In this document: positions 35,739 through 46,437 of the stretch, piece after piece
Layout: each line of letters opens with the position of its first letter
Position numbering within the stretch: position 1 is the stretch's first letter
Source of the DNA: Orobanche coerulescens
Taxonomy: Eukaryota > Streptophyta > Magnoliopsida > Lamiales > Orobanchaceae
DNA length: 64,000 bases
Assembly: GCA_033398695.1 (NCBI GenBank)
Contig: CM065804.1
Location: 124,553,501-124,617,500 of the forward strand
Direction of reading: 5' to 3'
Translations under genes and position numbers: made by a program
Notes under the pieces: model-generated
Databases searched by the model: none
Told to the model about the DNA's origin: nothing
Seen by the model: the letters and a program-made list of their open reading frames with translations, nothing else

Positions 35739-36906
35739 CGTTGGAATATTTATTCCACATAGTCATAAATAGTGTTTTGATGGTTAAGTTGCTAAACAAA
35801 ACAAAACAACATCAAGGTGAAGCAAAACATCGAAGAAATTGAAGACGCAAAAAGATGGACAAAATACAAAGCTAGCGCACGCTAGAAATATAAGTTAGTG
35901 CATGCTAACGGGAGTTGCCTGCAGATCAGACGAATTCGAAGTAACCTGAAGTGAAGTCGCTTGATGAGGATAGCGCATGCTACATATGCAATATTAACGC
36001 ACACTATCGAATCCTTGTTACCATTGTGAAGAGATTCAAACACAGAATGACGTATGCACTGAAGTAAGCTTAGCGCACGCAAGAGATGATATTTAGCGCA
36101 CACTAAATATCAGTATGAATCAAGTCAATCAATCCGTTGGGGAGAATCTGCTACAAGTCAAAAAGTATTAATGGATATATGACGCATGTAATGATGCATG
36201 ATTAGCGCACGCTACAATGGAAGTAATAGCGCACGCTAACTGTGAAGGACAGAAGCTACTGGACTAAAACTGGAAGAACATTAACGTACGTAACAGTACA
36301 TAACGTACGCTAAAGGCTAAATACACGCGATAGCGCACGCTAAGGAAGTCATCCTAGCGCACGCTAATAACAACTGGCAGTAACAGCTAGTTTGTGGAAG
36401 AAGGCTATAAATACCAAATGAGTTGGTATCATTCCACACAACAACATTGAGCAATTCATATACATTTGAGATATCATTGTAAACATTATAGTTGTTGTTC
36501 TTGAGCTTAAATTAGAGTGATTGAGTGTTATACACAAAATCATAAACGAGTGAGAAAAAGAAAAGATACAATTGGATTCGGTGTTATTAGGATCAAGGAT
36601 CCGGCATTGTTAGAATCACAATCGCTAACTTAGTGAGGTTTATCTAGTACCAATAGAAAGCTACAGTGGTTGATTCCTTATCCAATAGAAAAGGAAAAAT
36701 GGTTTTACTCGGACCGATTGAATACAAGCTTGTAACGGTAATTCCTCGACCGATAGAAGAGAGGCGTAGAGGTTTTGATCTTAAGCCTATAGAAAAAGAT
36801 ACATCGAGAGAGGACGTAGGCACGTTTGGCCGAACCTCTGATTTATTTTCCGCAATTTTATTTACGCTTCCGCACAAACGGCGCAAATACCGATATCACA
36901 CCAACA
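35739..36906 (+). repeat. TR-GAG LTR5, right edge of the array
   Basis: This 1168-bp LTR has a first base T changed to C (CGTTGG) and ends CCAACA at 36906. Instead of a primer-binding site, CCATATTCATTG follows and then Gyp-1 gag. This is therefore the outer 3' LTR of the whole array. Confidence 0.93.
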
Positions 36907-37805
36907 CCATATTCATTGTCAAATCAAGCTAATGACAGTTCGGAGGAACAACAAGAGTCTGTCAACAATGAATGAGAGCAGACGGTGGAGACAAATGCCG
37001 AACCTGCTGTTTCTGACATCCTTTGTTAGGTAGTCAACCAGATGACTCAATTTGCTCAAGTTGTGGATAGGACTGCAGATGGCTACAGGAGGTGGAGAAG
37101 ATGCACCTACCAAAATTCGATGGTTTTTCTGAGACACCGACATGGGATCACCGGTTGAGAGAACTGGAGAAAATATTTGCAGGGATTAACTACCCAAACG
37201 ATCGGAGAGCCCCTATTGCTCAGTATTTTATGATAGGAGAAGCGTTCGAGTGGTGGGAAGCCATACGACCTGTTGATCATGATGCCAGTTGGGAAGAGTT
37301 CAAACTTATGATGGAATCTCAGTACTGACCTCGTCCGGTAAGAGAAGCTAAGGTTCAAGAATTTTTCTCCGGGCAGCCTTCGGATGTGCCCGTGGCTCAG
37401 ACGATTAAGACATTTAATCAACAGCTGGCAGTTGTTCGACACATGGTTAGAACCGACGCAGAAATGATGATTCACTTTGATATGAGAATGAATCCAGAGA
37501 TACAAAGGTATATGTCAGGTTTCAAATGCACCACTCCCCGTCAGTATCAAGACAAAGCTCTGGCGTATGAAATGAAAGAAGCAACTATGGAAAAGTTCTC
37601 CAAGTCCAAGAAGCATAAAGTCTCTGCATCCATCCAAAGGTGGAAAGAACTTCATATCAGTATAAACACCGATAGATGTGGCCAGGAACTGATTTAATTG
37701 TGGTCGCCCAGGACACCTTTGACGTGACTGTTTCCGTTCTCCAGTGACATGTTATGAATACGGACAGGAAGGGCATCTTGCAATGTTCTGTAGGGATGCC
37801 ACTAT
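36907..37805 (+). pseudogene. Gyp-1 gag, 5'-truncated by the TR-GAG array
   Basis: The retrotransposon gag domain is recognisable at 37092-37328 (LPKFDGFSETPTWDHRLRELEKIF, FMIGEAFEWWEA, WEEFKLMMESQY) and continues at 37386-37697. A stop lies at 37326-37328. Two degenerate zinc knuckles follow: CGRPGHL-stop-RDC near 37697 and CYEYGQEGHLAMFC near 37747 (second Cys changed to Tyr). Confidence 0.82.
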
Positions 37806-38034
37806 GTTAATTAGAGCTCGTACTTCGTAGTCGGACCATAAGGAGGCAAGTGTTCCGTAGACGCAGCAGAGTGTCCAGCTACCCCAGAGTTTTGGTCGAG
37901 GATGAGGCAGAGTACAGTACGACCGAAAGGGAGCATCGAGTGCTGGATCCGTTCCTCCACGTCTTTAGGAGATGAGGAGGGGAGATGATCAGAATGCAGC
38001 TGTCGCATCAGGTACCATTTAGATCCTTTCGCAA

Positions 38035-38289
38035 CCAGTTAGTGTTTTGTTCAATACAGGAGATACACATTCATTTATATCATTGTCTTGTGTTAATCGC
38101 TTGAACATTTCTTGTTTTCATGAATGTGAGCCTTATATTGTGGGTTTACTGAGTGGGGAAAGAATTGTGGGGAACTTAGAAACTAGAGATTTTCCTGTAT
38201 CAATTGGAGGCAAAGAGTGGCCCTCAAATATGATTGTGATAGAGATACAAGGAGACGATCTAATTCTCGGAGATGATTGGCTTAATTGA
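38035..38289 (+). pseudogene. Gyp-1 aspartic protease, catalytic Asp lost
   Basis: FNTGDTHSFISLSCVNRL occupies the place of the FDSGATHSFI active site seen in Gyp-2, so the catalytic Asp is changed to Asn. The flap region (YIVGLLSGERIVG) and ILGDDWL C-terminal motif are retained. Confidence 0.85.
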
Positions 38290-38328
38290 TATGGAGCTAT
38301 TGTAAACTACCGGAACAGGAATATCTCG

Positions 38329-39420
38329 ATGATAGCCGAAGATGGTTCCGAATTATTATTTGAGGGATGGATATCAGGAATCTTAGGAAAGGTGATCAAA
38401 GCTATGAAAGCCGTCAAACTGCTAAAACAGGGTTGTACTGGATACTGGTGTTACGCGATGAAGAAAGAAGACGGAAAAGTAGAGCTTTCATCTATTCCTA
38501 TTGTGAATGAATTTCCGGATGTGTTCCCTGACGAATTACCTGGACTACCTCCACAACAAGATGTAGAGTTTACCATCGAGCTAGAACCAGGAGCTACACC
38601 GATTTCTAAGGCGCCGTATAGTATGGTACCTATCGAGATGAATAAATTGAAGAAGCAACTGGAAGAGTTACTGGAGAAAGGTTATATTCAGCCAAATGTT
38701 TCATCCTGAGGTGCACCAGTTCTTTTTATTCGAAAGAAAGATGGATCGCTTCGATTGTGCATCGACTATCGGGAGCTGAATAAGATGACGATCAAGAATA
38801 AGTGCCGTTGCCATGGATTGATGATTTGTTCGACCCGTTGCAAGGAGCGACAGTGTTTTCGAAGATCGATTTGAGGTCGGGATATCATCAGTTGAGGATT
38901 AAGGAATCCGATGTCCCAAAGTCAGCAATTAGAACTCGCTACAGACATTATGAGTTTGTGGTGATGCCGTTTGGTCTCACTAATGCGCCTGCTGTGTTTA
39001 TGCAATTAATGAATCAATTATTCATAGAGTATTTGGACAAATTCATAGTTCATCGACGATATTTTGGTTTATTCCAAGAATCCGGAAGAGCATGCGCAGT
39101 ATTTATGGATCGTTTTGAACCTCCTGAGAAGCGAGAAGTTATATGCCAAACTTTCTAAGTGTGAATTCTGGCTAAAGGGAGTGATGTTCCTCAGTCACAT
39201 GGTGTTAGCGAAAGGGGCCGAGTAGATCCCCAGAAAGTCGAGGCAAATTTGGAATGGAAGTCTCCTAAGAACGTGAAGGAAGTCAGAAGTTTCTTAGGAC
39301 TTGCCGGGTATTATCGTCGATTTGTAGAAGGGTTTTCAAAAATTACCCATCCACTTACTCGATCACTGCAGAAAACCCAAAAGTTTGAATGAAACGATAT
39401 GTGCGAGGCCAGTTTTGATG
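38329..39420 (+). pseudogene. Gyp-1 reverse transcriptase, broken
   Basis: The N-terminal part includes FPDVFPDELPGLPPQ and KGYIQPNVSS, then a TGA at 38707. The fingers/palm include [15 protein letters not shown] (38862) and [13 protein letters not shown] short deletion near 39048 shifts the FIDDIL catalytic box out of frame with its upstream half. The thumb region ([16 protein letters not shown]) is near 39280-39330 in yet another frame. Confidence 0.86.
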
Positions 39421-39840
39421 AATTAAAGAAGAGATTGATGACGGCACCAATTTTAGCACTACCATAAGGAACTGAAGGATTCATAGTTTACAGTGACGCT
39501 TCAAATCAAGGTATCGGGTGTGTACTGATGCAGAAGGAGAAGGTAATCTCCTACACTTCACGACAATTGAAGCCATATGAAGTAAATTATCCAACGCACG
39601 ATTTAGAACTAGCAGCTGTGGTTTTTGTCTTAAAGATATGGAGACATTATTTATACGGGACTCACAGTCAGATCTTTATAGATCATAAGATTCTCAAATA
39701 TCTCTTCAGTCAGAAAGAGTTAAACATGCGGCAGAGAAGATGACTCGAATTGATTAAAGAATATGACTTGGAAATTCTTTATCACCCAGGCAAAACGAAC
39801 GTAGTGGTCGATGCGCTTTGCCACAAACCTGTTTCTATTC
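39421..39840 (+). pseudogene. Gyp-1 RNase H, broken
   Basis: [11 protein letters not shown] near 39490, [22 protein letters not shown] near 39597 and [22 protein letters not shown] up to a stop at 39741 are the Ty3 RNase H motifs. They are followed by HPGKTNVVVDAL near 39785. Confidence 0.85.
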
Positions 39841-39920
39841 GAATGCTAGAGACTCTCAGTATTCAACGAGCGTTGATTCGTGAAGGAATTGAAGTATGGT
39901 TGTAAGGATTCCAAGGGCAA

Positions 39921-41372
39921 TTGTGCATGATGGAATTAACTTCATCATTAATTGAAGAAATCAAATCTAAACAATTAAATGATCCTCTGATGATTCGATT
40001 ACATAATGAAGTGAGCAAGGGTAAGGCCCCAGGATTTGTGATTCATAATGATGGAGTTTTGAGATTCCAGAGTCGATTTTGTGTTCCCGATATTGATGTT
40101 TTGAAGCAGACAATCATGAAGGAAGCTCACAGTACGCCCTATTCTATTCACACTGGCACCAGTAAGTTGTGTAAGGATCTGAAGCAGAATTTTTGGTGGG
40201 GCAACATGAAGAAAGATGTGGCGGAATATGTCTCGAAGTGTTTAACTTGTTAGCAGGTTAAGATTGAACATCAGCGACCCGCTGGAATGTTGAAGCCACT
40301 TCCGATCCCTGAATGGAAGTGGGAAGGTATATCAATGAACTTTATCACCAATATGCCGAAGACCATAACAGGGATGAGCATGATTTGGGTGATAGTTGAT
40401 CGTCAAAACCAAATCGGCTCATTTTCTGGGCATTAAGGATACTTGGGGACTAGAGAGGTTGGCACGAGTGTTTATTGCACCGATATTCTGATTGCATGGT
40501 ACACGTAAGACCATTATTTCTGATCTAGATGGTCGCTTCGTGTCACATTTTTGGAAAGTGGTTCATCGAGCCTTGGGGACCGAGCTGAATTTTAGCACAA
40601 CCTATCATCCTCAAACCGATGGAAAGTCCGAGAGAACTATTCAAATAGTGGAAGATATGTTGAGAGCTTGTGCCTTAGATTGGTCGACTGATTGGGAAAC
40701 TCATCTGTCGTTGATTGAATTCACTTACAACAATAGTTGGCACGCTTCTATTAGGATGGCACCTTTTGAAGCGTTACATGGGAGAAGATGCAGATCACCT
40801 CTGTGTTGGTATGATTTGTCTGACTTGAATGGGATGGAACCGGAGTTGATAGTACAGACTCAGGAGAAGGTAGCTCTGATTCGTGAAAGGCTGTTGACTG
40901 TCCAGAGTCGGCAGAAATCTTATGCAGACGTGCGCCGTCTCCTGTTAGAGTTTCGTATTAGGGCCACGTGCTTTTAAAGGTTTCTGCTACTCGGGGAATT
41001 TTTTGTTTTGGGAGGAAAGGAAAGCCGAGTCCGAGATATATCGGACCATTCGAGATTCTTGAAAGAGTTGGGGAGTTGGCGTACACATTGGCCTTGCCGC
41101 CATCGCCGAGTCATGCTCATAATGTGTTTCACGTATCTCAGTTACGGAAGTACATACCATATCCCAGTCATGTCATTGATTTCGGCGAAATCGAAGTCGC
41201 TAAGGACGGCACGTTCGAAGAGAAACCAATCAAGATACTTGAGAGTCCAGTCAAACAATTGAGAAATAAACCAATCACCTTGGGTAAAGTTCAATGGTCG
41301 CGACACTGAGTTGAAGAAGCCACTTGGGAGGATAGTATGAAGTAAAGATACCCAGAATTTTTTTCGTCTTAA
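39921..41372 (+). pseudogene. Gyp-1 integrase with chromodomain-like C-terminus, broken
   Basis: The HHCC region is AHSTPYSIHTGTSKL ... CLTC followed by a stop (40251). The core lies at 40492-40977 with SDLDGRFVSHFW and TTYHPQTDGKSERT (catalytic Asp and Glu region), then TYNNSWHAS. After a frameshift at about 40968 comes the GPFEILERVGELAY / VFHVSQLRKY module and VKVQWSRH-type chromodomain end (to 41372, with stops at 41307 and 41343). Confidence 0.88.
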
Positions 41373-41569
41373 GTTTCGGGACGAAACTCCTTTTTAAAGG
41401 GAGAGTATGTAATATCCGGATAATTGTTGAGTATTTTCATCTGTATTCAAACCTTATAATATTCGACTTTGTGGTATCAATAATCGAAGTGTGATATTTC
41501 CCGTATTCGTATCAACATTCATGATCATATTAGGAAGAGTTTTCAAATTCATGCATGCAACTAAGTCAT

Positions 41570-41912
41570 AACATACGCTAGCTAGTTATCTCAACGTACG
41601 TTATGAGCTGCGGATAGCGTACGCTACGGACGAGCATAGCGTACGTAAGGCAGTTAACGACTGAAAGGTCTGCTTAGCACATGGGCCAGTTAGGGACAGG
41701 ATCGGGTAGAGATTCCCTGCATGAACCTGGACGGCTTTTTGATAAATCAAGTCAACGAGACTTAACATACGCTATACGTGGACAATTATGTACGCTATGC
41801 TGTTCAGATTATGAGGATTTTGTTAACGTACGTAATAGAGAACAAGAACGAGGCAGTAAGCTACTGTCGGACGTTAACGTATGCTAAGGATTTCAGATAG
41901 CGTACGTTAAGA
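41570..41912. promoter_or_regulatory. AACGTACGTT/AGCGTACGCT palindrome cluster in Gyp-1 U3
   Basis: At least ten variants of TTARCGTACGYTAA occur here, for example CAACGTACGTTA near 41592, ATAGCGTACGCTA near 41614 and TTAACGTACGTAA near 41823. Two or more further copies lie beyond the CACTA at 55979-56012, after which the TATA box follows at 56024-56031. Confidence 0.78.
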
Positions 41913-41914
41913 CA

Positions 41915-41917
41915 AAA
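41915..41917. repeat. Probable CACTA target duplication (AAA)
   Basis: AAA before the left CACTA end matches AAA at 55976-55978 after the right end. Three-base duplications are the rule for CACTA elements; the A-rich context makes this weaker than the retrotransposon duplications. Confidence 0.65.
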
Positions 41918-41946
41918 CACTACTCCATAGATGACCTACGACAACG
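41918..41946 (+). repeat. CACTA left terminal inverted repeat
   Basis: It starts CACTACTCCATAGATGACC and pairs with 55947-55975 on the opposite strand with a few mismatches (C/G at position 7, A/G near position 17). Confidence 0.88.
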
Positions 41947-42115
41947 GATTTTGTTAGTGTTGCGCTCAAAAATGTTGTAGTAGCTCTAAAAATTTTACCT
42001 GCTGCAATATTGCTTTTTTGATGTTGCTGTTTATGTTTACAAAGTGTTGCCTTAGTAGCAAAGTGTTACATGCTATAACATTTTATGACACAGTGTTGCC
42101 GTAGATGTACTATTT
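41947..42115. repeat. CACTA left subterminal repeats
   Basis: Short words AGTGTTGC, ATGTTGT, GCTGCAATATTGC, AAGTGTTGCC and CAGTGTTGCCGTAG recur in direct and inverted orientation. They match words in the right subterminal regions (47110-47200 and 55735-55950). In En/Spm such motifs bind the element's TnpA protein (family knowledge). Confidence 0.8.
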
Positions 42116-42790
42116 AAAAAAAACTTCATATTTTTTATGTAAAATTAAAATTAAATAATCTTTTACTTGAGAACTAATTAATTTTGATCGAAGTGGAGTA
42201 TGACATTTATTCAGAAGTAATACTTTTTAATCAGAACAAATTAAAAAACTATAATATTTATAAAATAAAAATTAAAGATAATAATTTAAAATAATTATCT
42301 GGATAAAATAAAAGGTGTCAATAATTATGTGTAATATCCAGGAATTTTTAAATTGAAATTTTGATGGTATTAATTTTTTTTACTGATTTGTTTCATTTCA
42401 CTAGTAGAATAAACATCAAAGAGTTCGGTACAGTTTACTTCAGTTATGTATATTAGTGAAGTAAAAAACAAGAAATAACTCCACTTTTCAATTTGCTGAA
42501 GTAAAGCACCCACGTAGACTTCAGTAAATGGTATCATACTAAAACCAGAAACTAGTTGAGAATTTTAAGATACAAAGAGTTCACTAATTTGATAATTAAT
42601 GAAGTTAACAGTGTGAATTTTTTTTTATCAGAATATTTTTACAAAAGCGAAGTGTATGTGTTTTGACCGAGAATAAATATTTTCAACTTCAGAACCGATG
42701 TGAATTTTATTTTGATTTTTCGGGTTTTACATCGGTTTTCTTTGTAATTGATGTGAATATATTTTTCTTTTTTTTATACTATCCCGAAGG
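42116..42790. other. A/T-rich non-coding part of CACTA; possible second CACTA end
   Basis: No gene is visible. At 42399 there is CACTAGTAGAATAAACATC, a sequence like the end of another CACTA family, followed by inverted TTCAGT/ACTGAAG and ACATCGGTT/AACCGATGT words (42655-42765). No matching right end was found, so this may be a remnant of a second element. Confidence 0.4.
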
Positions 42791-43110
42791 ATTTGGTATT
42801 TTCGTCTTTTGGAAGTCGTCTCTCTCCCCATTTCATCTACCTCTCTCAACTCTAGTCTTTCTAACACTCTCTCTCTTTCACCCTTTCTCTCTCCCTCTTT
42901 CTTCTTCCCATCCGCCTCTCCATCCATCCGTCTTCTTTTTCTCTGCAATTCCTCTCAAAATCACACACACAAAACAAATTTGCTAGCCCCTCCCTTGCCC
43001 CTTCGATTCTCCCGAAAATACCCACACACCGACGCGGCGGTTCGAAGCACTGCACAAGATTTCGATGTGGAGTTCGGAATTAGGATGGAATCGAGATTCG
43101 GAATCGGATT
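42790..43110 (+). other. C/T-rich leader-like segment in CACTA
   Basis: A dense TCTCTC/CCCTTTC region (42815-42960) followed by GC-rich sequence resembles the 5' UTR and first exon of a plant gene. The reading frame after it (ATGGAATCGAG... at 43085) ends within nine codons. It may be a captured promoter/leader or the 5' part of the element's own transcript; I cannot identify it. Confidence 0.45.
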
Positions 43111-43497
43111 TTAGGGTGATATTTCCGGCCAAATGGAGGTTAGAGAATGTTCTGGTGTCAGATTTATGGTGAGATTTGCTAATTAAAGCCGATTGAGGAG
43201 GTGGGTTTTTATCTCGATTGAATTTTAGTTCTTAGTCGTAGATGATTTTGGTTATGCTTCTTTGTGTTGGTATACTGATTTAGTTTGTGCCATTGTTCCT
43301 GTGTAACCCATGATGTTGTTCCTATCTTGAAGTTAAGAAATAAATTGAGTGTGTTTAGAAAAAGAGTTCTCTCTTGTTTCTATCTCTTGTTTCTATACCA
43401 TTATTTTTCTGATACAATTTTTTTGTGTGTGTATAAAAGTGTTATTTGTGGTATGATTTTTTGGTTGGAAGTATAAGGTTGTGACTACTTTCAATGT

Positions 43498-43650
43498 ATG
43501 GAAACTGAATTCACTAGCAGGACACATGTTGTTATTGCTGAGTTGATTCATAACAAGGCTGTGCTTGAAGAAAAATTGAAGAAGGTAGAGGAGAAGTTGG
43601 CTACCAAAACCTTGAAGAAGAGGAGAATTAAGAAACAGAATCAGCATTAA
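43498..43650 (+). pseudogene. Unidentified 50-residue lysine-rich coiled-coil fragment
   Basis: Open from ATG 43498 to TAA 43648-43650. It starts METEFTSRTHVVIAELIHN and continues into a heptad-like EKLKKVEEKLA stretch with a basic end (KKRRIKKQ). Codon use looks gene-like. It could be the last exon of a captured gene or of the element's own small protein; no family is assigned. Confidence 0.4.
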
Positions 43651-44340
43651 TGTGTGATATTTTGTATGGTTGTAATAATGATGTTTGCCATGGTTGTCAT
43701 GATCTTCAAGAATAGGGAGACTGCAATGGCTAGTAGAAAATATTTGAACTGAAGTTGTAGTATGTGGTTGTACTGTTAGGTTTGGAATTAAAGTCTAGAA
43801 GTCAATGTAGTAGGTAGTGTGTGGATGTAATTGAAATGAATGTTGGTTTTTGGCTTGTTTTGAATCTTTTCATGTAATGGACTAGTATGAAGTAATGAGT
43901 TTGATGTTATTCTCTCATTATGAGTCCTTATTTTTATTTGATGTTACTGTCATGACATAATTCAACCCTAGCGATGAATTAAAAAAAAAACCATGATGTT
44001 GTTCCTTTTAGGTTTTACGAGTACAATTTTAGGTTCAAGAGTATCTTCTATAGCTGTTTCCCCAGGTATTTGTTTTTGTTTTCTGATGTACACTTTTCAT
44101 CTCCATGCCACTGGTTTTATGACAAAGTTTGATGTTTTGCCTGATGATTCTTTTTTGCCCTTAATGGATGACATGAAACTTGTAACGGTTGTTTTGGTTC
44201 TCTAGGAATCGATGCCGTGGAAGTTAATAACAAATAATTTGGCATTGCTAAATAAAATTACTTTTCATGAATTATGAATTTGCTAATACTTCATCCTTTC
44301 ATGATTTTTCGTTAGAGGTTGTTGGGTCCGGCGGGCTGAT

Positions 44341-44706
44341 GTGAGTTCAGGCCTGGAGTATTTTTGGTGGGGTTCGAACGAAAGTTCAGGGCGGAGATTG
44401 GCAGGTTGGTTCAGGAGTTCAGCTGGATTGTTAATTTCAAGAACCCCAGAAAGCAAAGGTATGTTAATCTATTCGCTCGTGATGGGATATCTGTTCATTT
44501 GGCTTTTGGACCTAGGATTTTTCGTTTTAGTATTTTCGTTCGGAAGTGAAAATTCCTATTTTATGCGTCCATTTTTTTCTTTCTGCTTTACTTATATCTT
44601 ATTTTTAATTATTGCAGCGTAATAAAAAAGTTTTTGTTGAAAAAATGGCACATAGGCTGCATCAGCAGAGGACGATGGATGAGATTGTTCTGACTTTCAA
44701 TTATAT
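44341..44706 (+). pseudogene. Two unidentified exon-like segments
   Basis: A segment ending AAAG|GTATG (donor at 44459) and another after TTGCAG (44618-44706), ending TATAT|GTGAG, look like consecutive exons. Splicing them does not give one open frame, so both are degenerate or mis-bounded. They lie directly upstream of the ETFQO exons but do not read as ETFQO. Confidence 0.35.
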
Positions 44707-45161
44707 GTGAGTAGTGTCTTGGCCACAATCCTTTTGTTAGGATGGTAATTTAAAAAATTTATGGTTCCAGTCATTTGTGTTTTAATCGTAATTTGGGTGT
44801 TTTATGCTAACAGAAGCGTAGTTTGAGTATGAAATATTGGTACCTCGCAAGGTTTGACATGTTTATGGAGTTCATATTTTGTAGTATATATTGAGGATGT
44901 ATTAAGGTAATTTTACAGAAGTGTCTGGAGTGAATTGATATTGTAAGAAGGTATGCCCATTAAAAAAAGTTTGCTTTAATAATGAGCAAAATCTTCATTG
45001 AGCAAAGTTGGGTTTTGAGTAGACAACTTGTTTGCTTACGTTTGGAATGTCATTGGTGTTTCTTTTTTTGGTTAAGCACCATTACATTAGGATTTGCGGC
45101 GTCGTTGATATAAGTAAATGATCATTAAATTGTGCTCTCATTTTATCATAACTACTTTCAG

Positions 45162-45872
45162 ATACGGTATGACACAACAACTGACAAGGTAGTTGGCATA
45201 GCAACCAATGATATGGGAGTTGCTAAAGATGGCTCTAAGAAAGACAACTTTCAGCCTGGTGTAGAATTAAAGGGCGAGTTTTATTTTGTAAAATATTTTT
45301 CATGTATATATGGATTTTGGGGGCCATTATCAATTTTTACAGTTGTTAATAAGCTTGTGCAATGTTAGTATTAATTATTTTATCTATAAATTTGGGCCAA
45401 ATAGAAAGTGTGGCTACTTTTGGGGTCATAGTAAAAGCTATAACATCGACTCAATCAGAGCACCTGTTTGATGAATAAAGTATTGTGTTTATGGAGTGTT
45501 GAGAAGGGGGGTGGCAATGGAAATGACGTTTGTATCTTTCGAGTTTGATAAAAGAAAAAATGATGATGGTATTTATTCAGATGTGATTTGAAATAAATTA
45601 TTGCGTTATTGTTTATGCTGCACTAAGCACTATCTATCATGTTATGTTGTGGTTAATGCAGGACGTGTGACTCTATTTGCTGAAGGCTGTCGGGGATCTC
45701 TATATGAGGTTTACCACAATGACCTGTTGCCTTAACTTTAAGCACGGTATTTTTTTCCAGACGTAATATTCTAAGATTTTATATGATTTATAAGCAGAAA
45801 GTAATCGAGAAATACAACTTGCGAGATAAAGGGCATGGGCAACATCAGACATATGCCTTAGGAATTAAAGAG
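45162..45872 (+). pseudogene. ETFQO: Captured fragment of ETFQO (electron-transfer flavoprotein:ubiquinone oxidoreductase)
   Basis: Three exons with introns are seen. Exon a, 45162-45273, encodes DKVVGIATNDMGVAKDGSKK and NFQPGVELKG. Exon b, 45662-45708, encodes RVTLFAEGCRGSLYE, with the Gly codon split across the intron. Exon c, 45798-45872, encodes KVIEKYNLRDKG and QHQTYALGIKE. All match, from memory, the conserved FAD-domain region of plant mitochondrial ETFQO, which passes electrons from branched-chain amino-acid breakdown to ubiquinone. Acceptors are AG and two donors are GT; the first donor reads GC (45274). The gene's start, Fe-S and membrane parts are absent. Introns show DNA-level capture by the CACTA, not a retrocopy. 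Confidence 0.9.
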
Positions 45873-46437
45873 GTATATTGCAGCATCGTAAATGGGAGAG
45901 CTGCTTCGTCTTCTTTCTTTTTATTTTTCCTTTTCTATTTCAATTAGTATTTGTCATATGCATAGTCTTTTGTTTTTGTTTGCACGAGCTCCTTATTTTC
46001 TTCTTCTTATACACCCTTTCTTTTTATATTTACTTGAACAAGTGTCGTCAATAAGTGCACACAAACTATGCGTTAGGTAGTGTGTGGAAAACTTAGTATT
46101 GTTAAAAACCATTTGATACTTGTGTAATTTAGCCTGTGCATTTTAGGTTCTGTTTCTTGTATGTTATTGCTCTAATGCTCTCCTCTTTCATTTATCTTTC
46201 TTTTTTCCCTTTCATGTCTTTTTATTTTTGGCACAGAGTATTTTTTGCTTTATGTTAATTAAAAGGTAATGAGCATAACTTGATGTTTTTGTATATTTCT
46301 CTGAATAGTAGAAATTTATGGATATTCTGACAATGATAACTCTTTTCTAAAGGCTTCTTTTCTCATGTTCCTCAACTACTACTTCGGGATGAGCTAAACT
46401 TAAGATTTATGAGTTTTGTTATTTCGTTATTTTGTAG

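Larger units (their letters stand above)
1..36906 (+). mobile_element. Tandem array of gag-only Copia LTR element (TR-GAG type)
   Basis: Five internal regions alternate with five LTRs: internal 1 (1-1479, cut by the window edge), LTR1 1480-2646, internal 2, LTR2 4874-6038, internal 3, LTR3 8269-9436, internal 4 (split by Sire-1), LTR4 32540-33707, internal 5, LTR5 35739-36906. LTR-to-LTR spacing is 3394, 3395, about 3405 (Sire-1 removed) and 3199 bp. Each junction has the expected order: polypurine tract, TGTTGG...CCAACA LTR, then a TGGTATCAGAG primer-binding site. Internal regions encode only a Sirevirus-like gag; no protease, integrase or RT is present, so mobilisation would need proteins in trans. 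LTR5 ends at CCAACA and is followed by Gyp-1 gag sequence instead of a primer-binding site, so 36906 is the outer edge of the insertion. CCATA (36907-36911) is the candidate target duplication; its partner lies left of the window. Unequal LTR-LTR recombination is the simplest origin (inference). Confidence 0.92.
41408..41917 (+). repeat. Gyp-1 3' LTR, left part
   Basis: The LTR starts TGTAATATCC after a purine tract (TTTTTAAAGGGAGAGTA, 41391-41407) and the GTTTCGGGACGAAAC motif. It holds palindromes of TTARCGTACGYTAA type from about 41570 to 41912. It is cut by the CACTA at 41918 and resumes at 55979. Confidence 0.88.
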
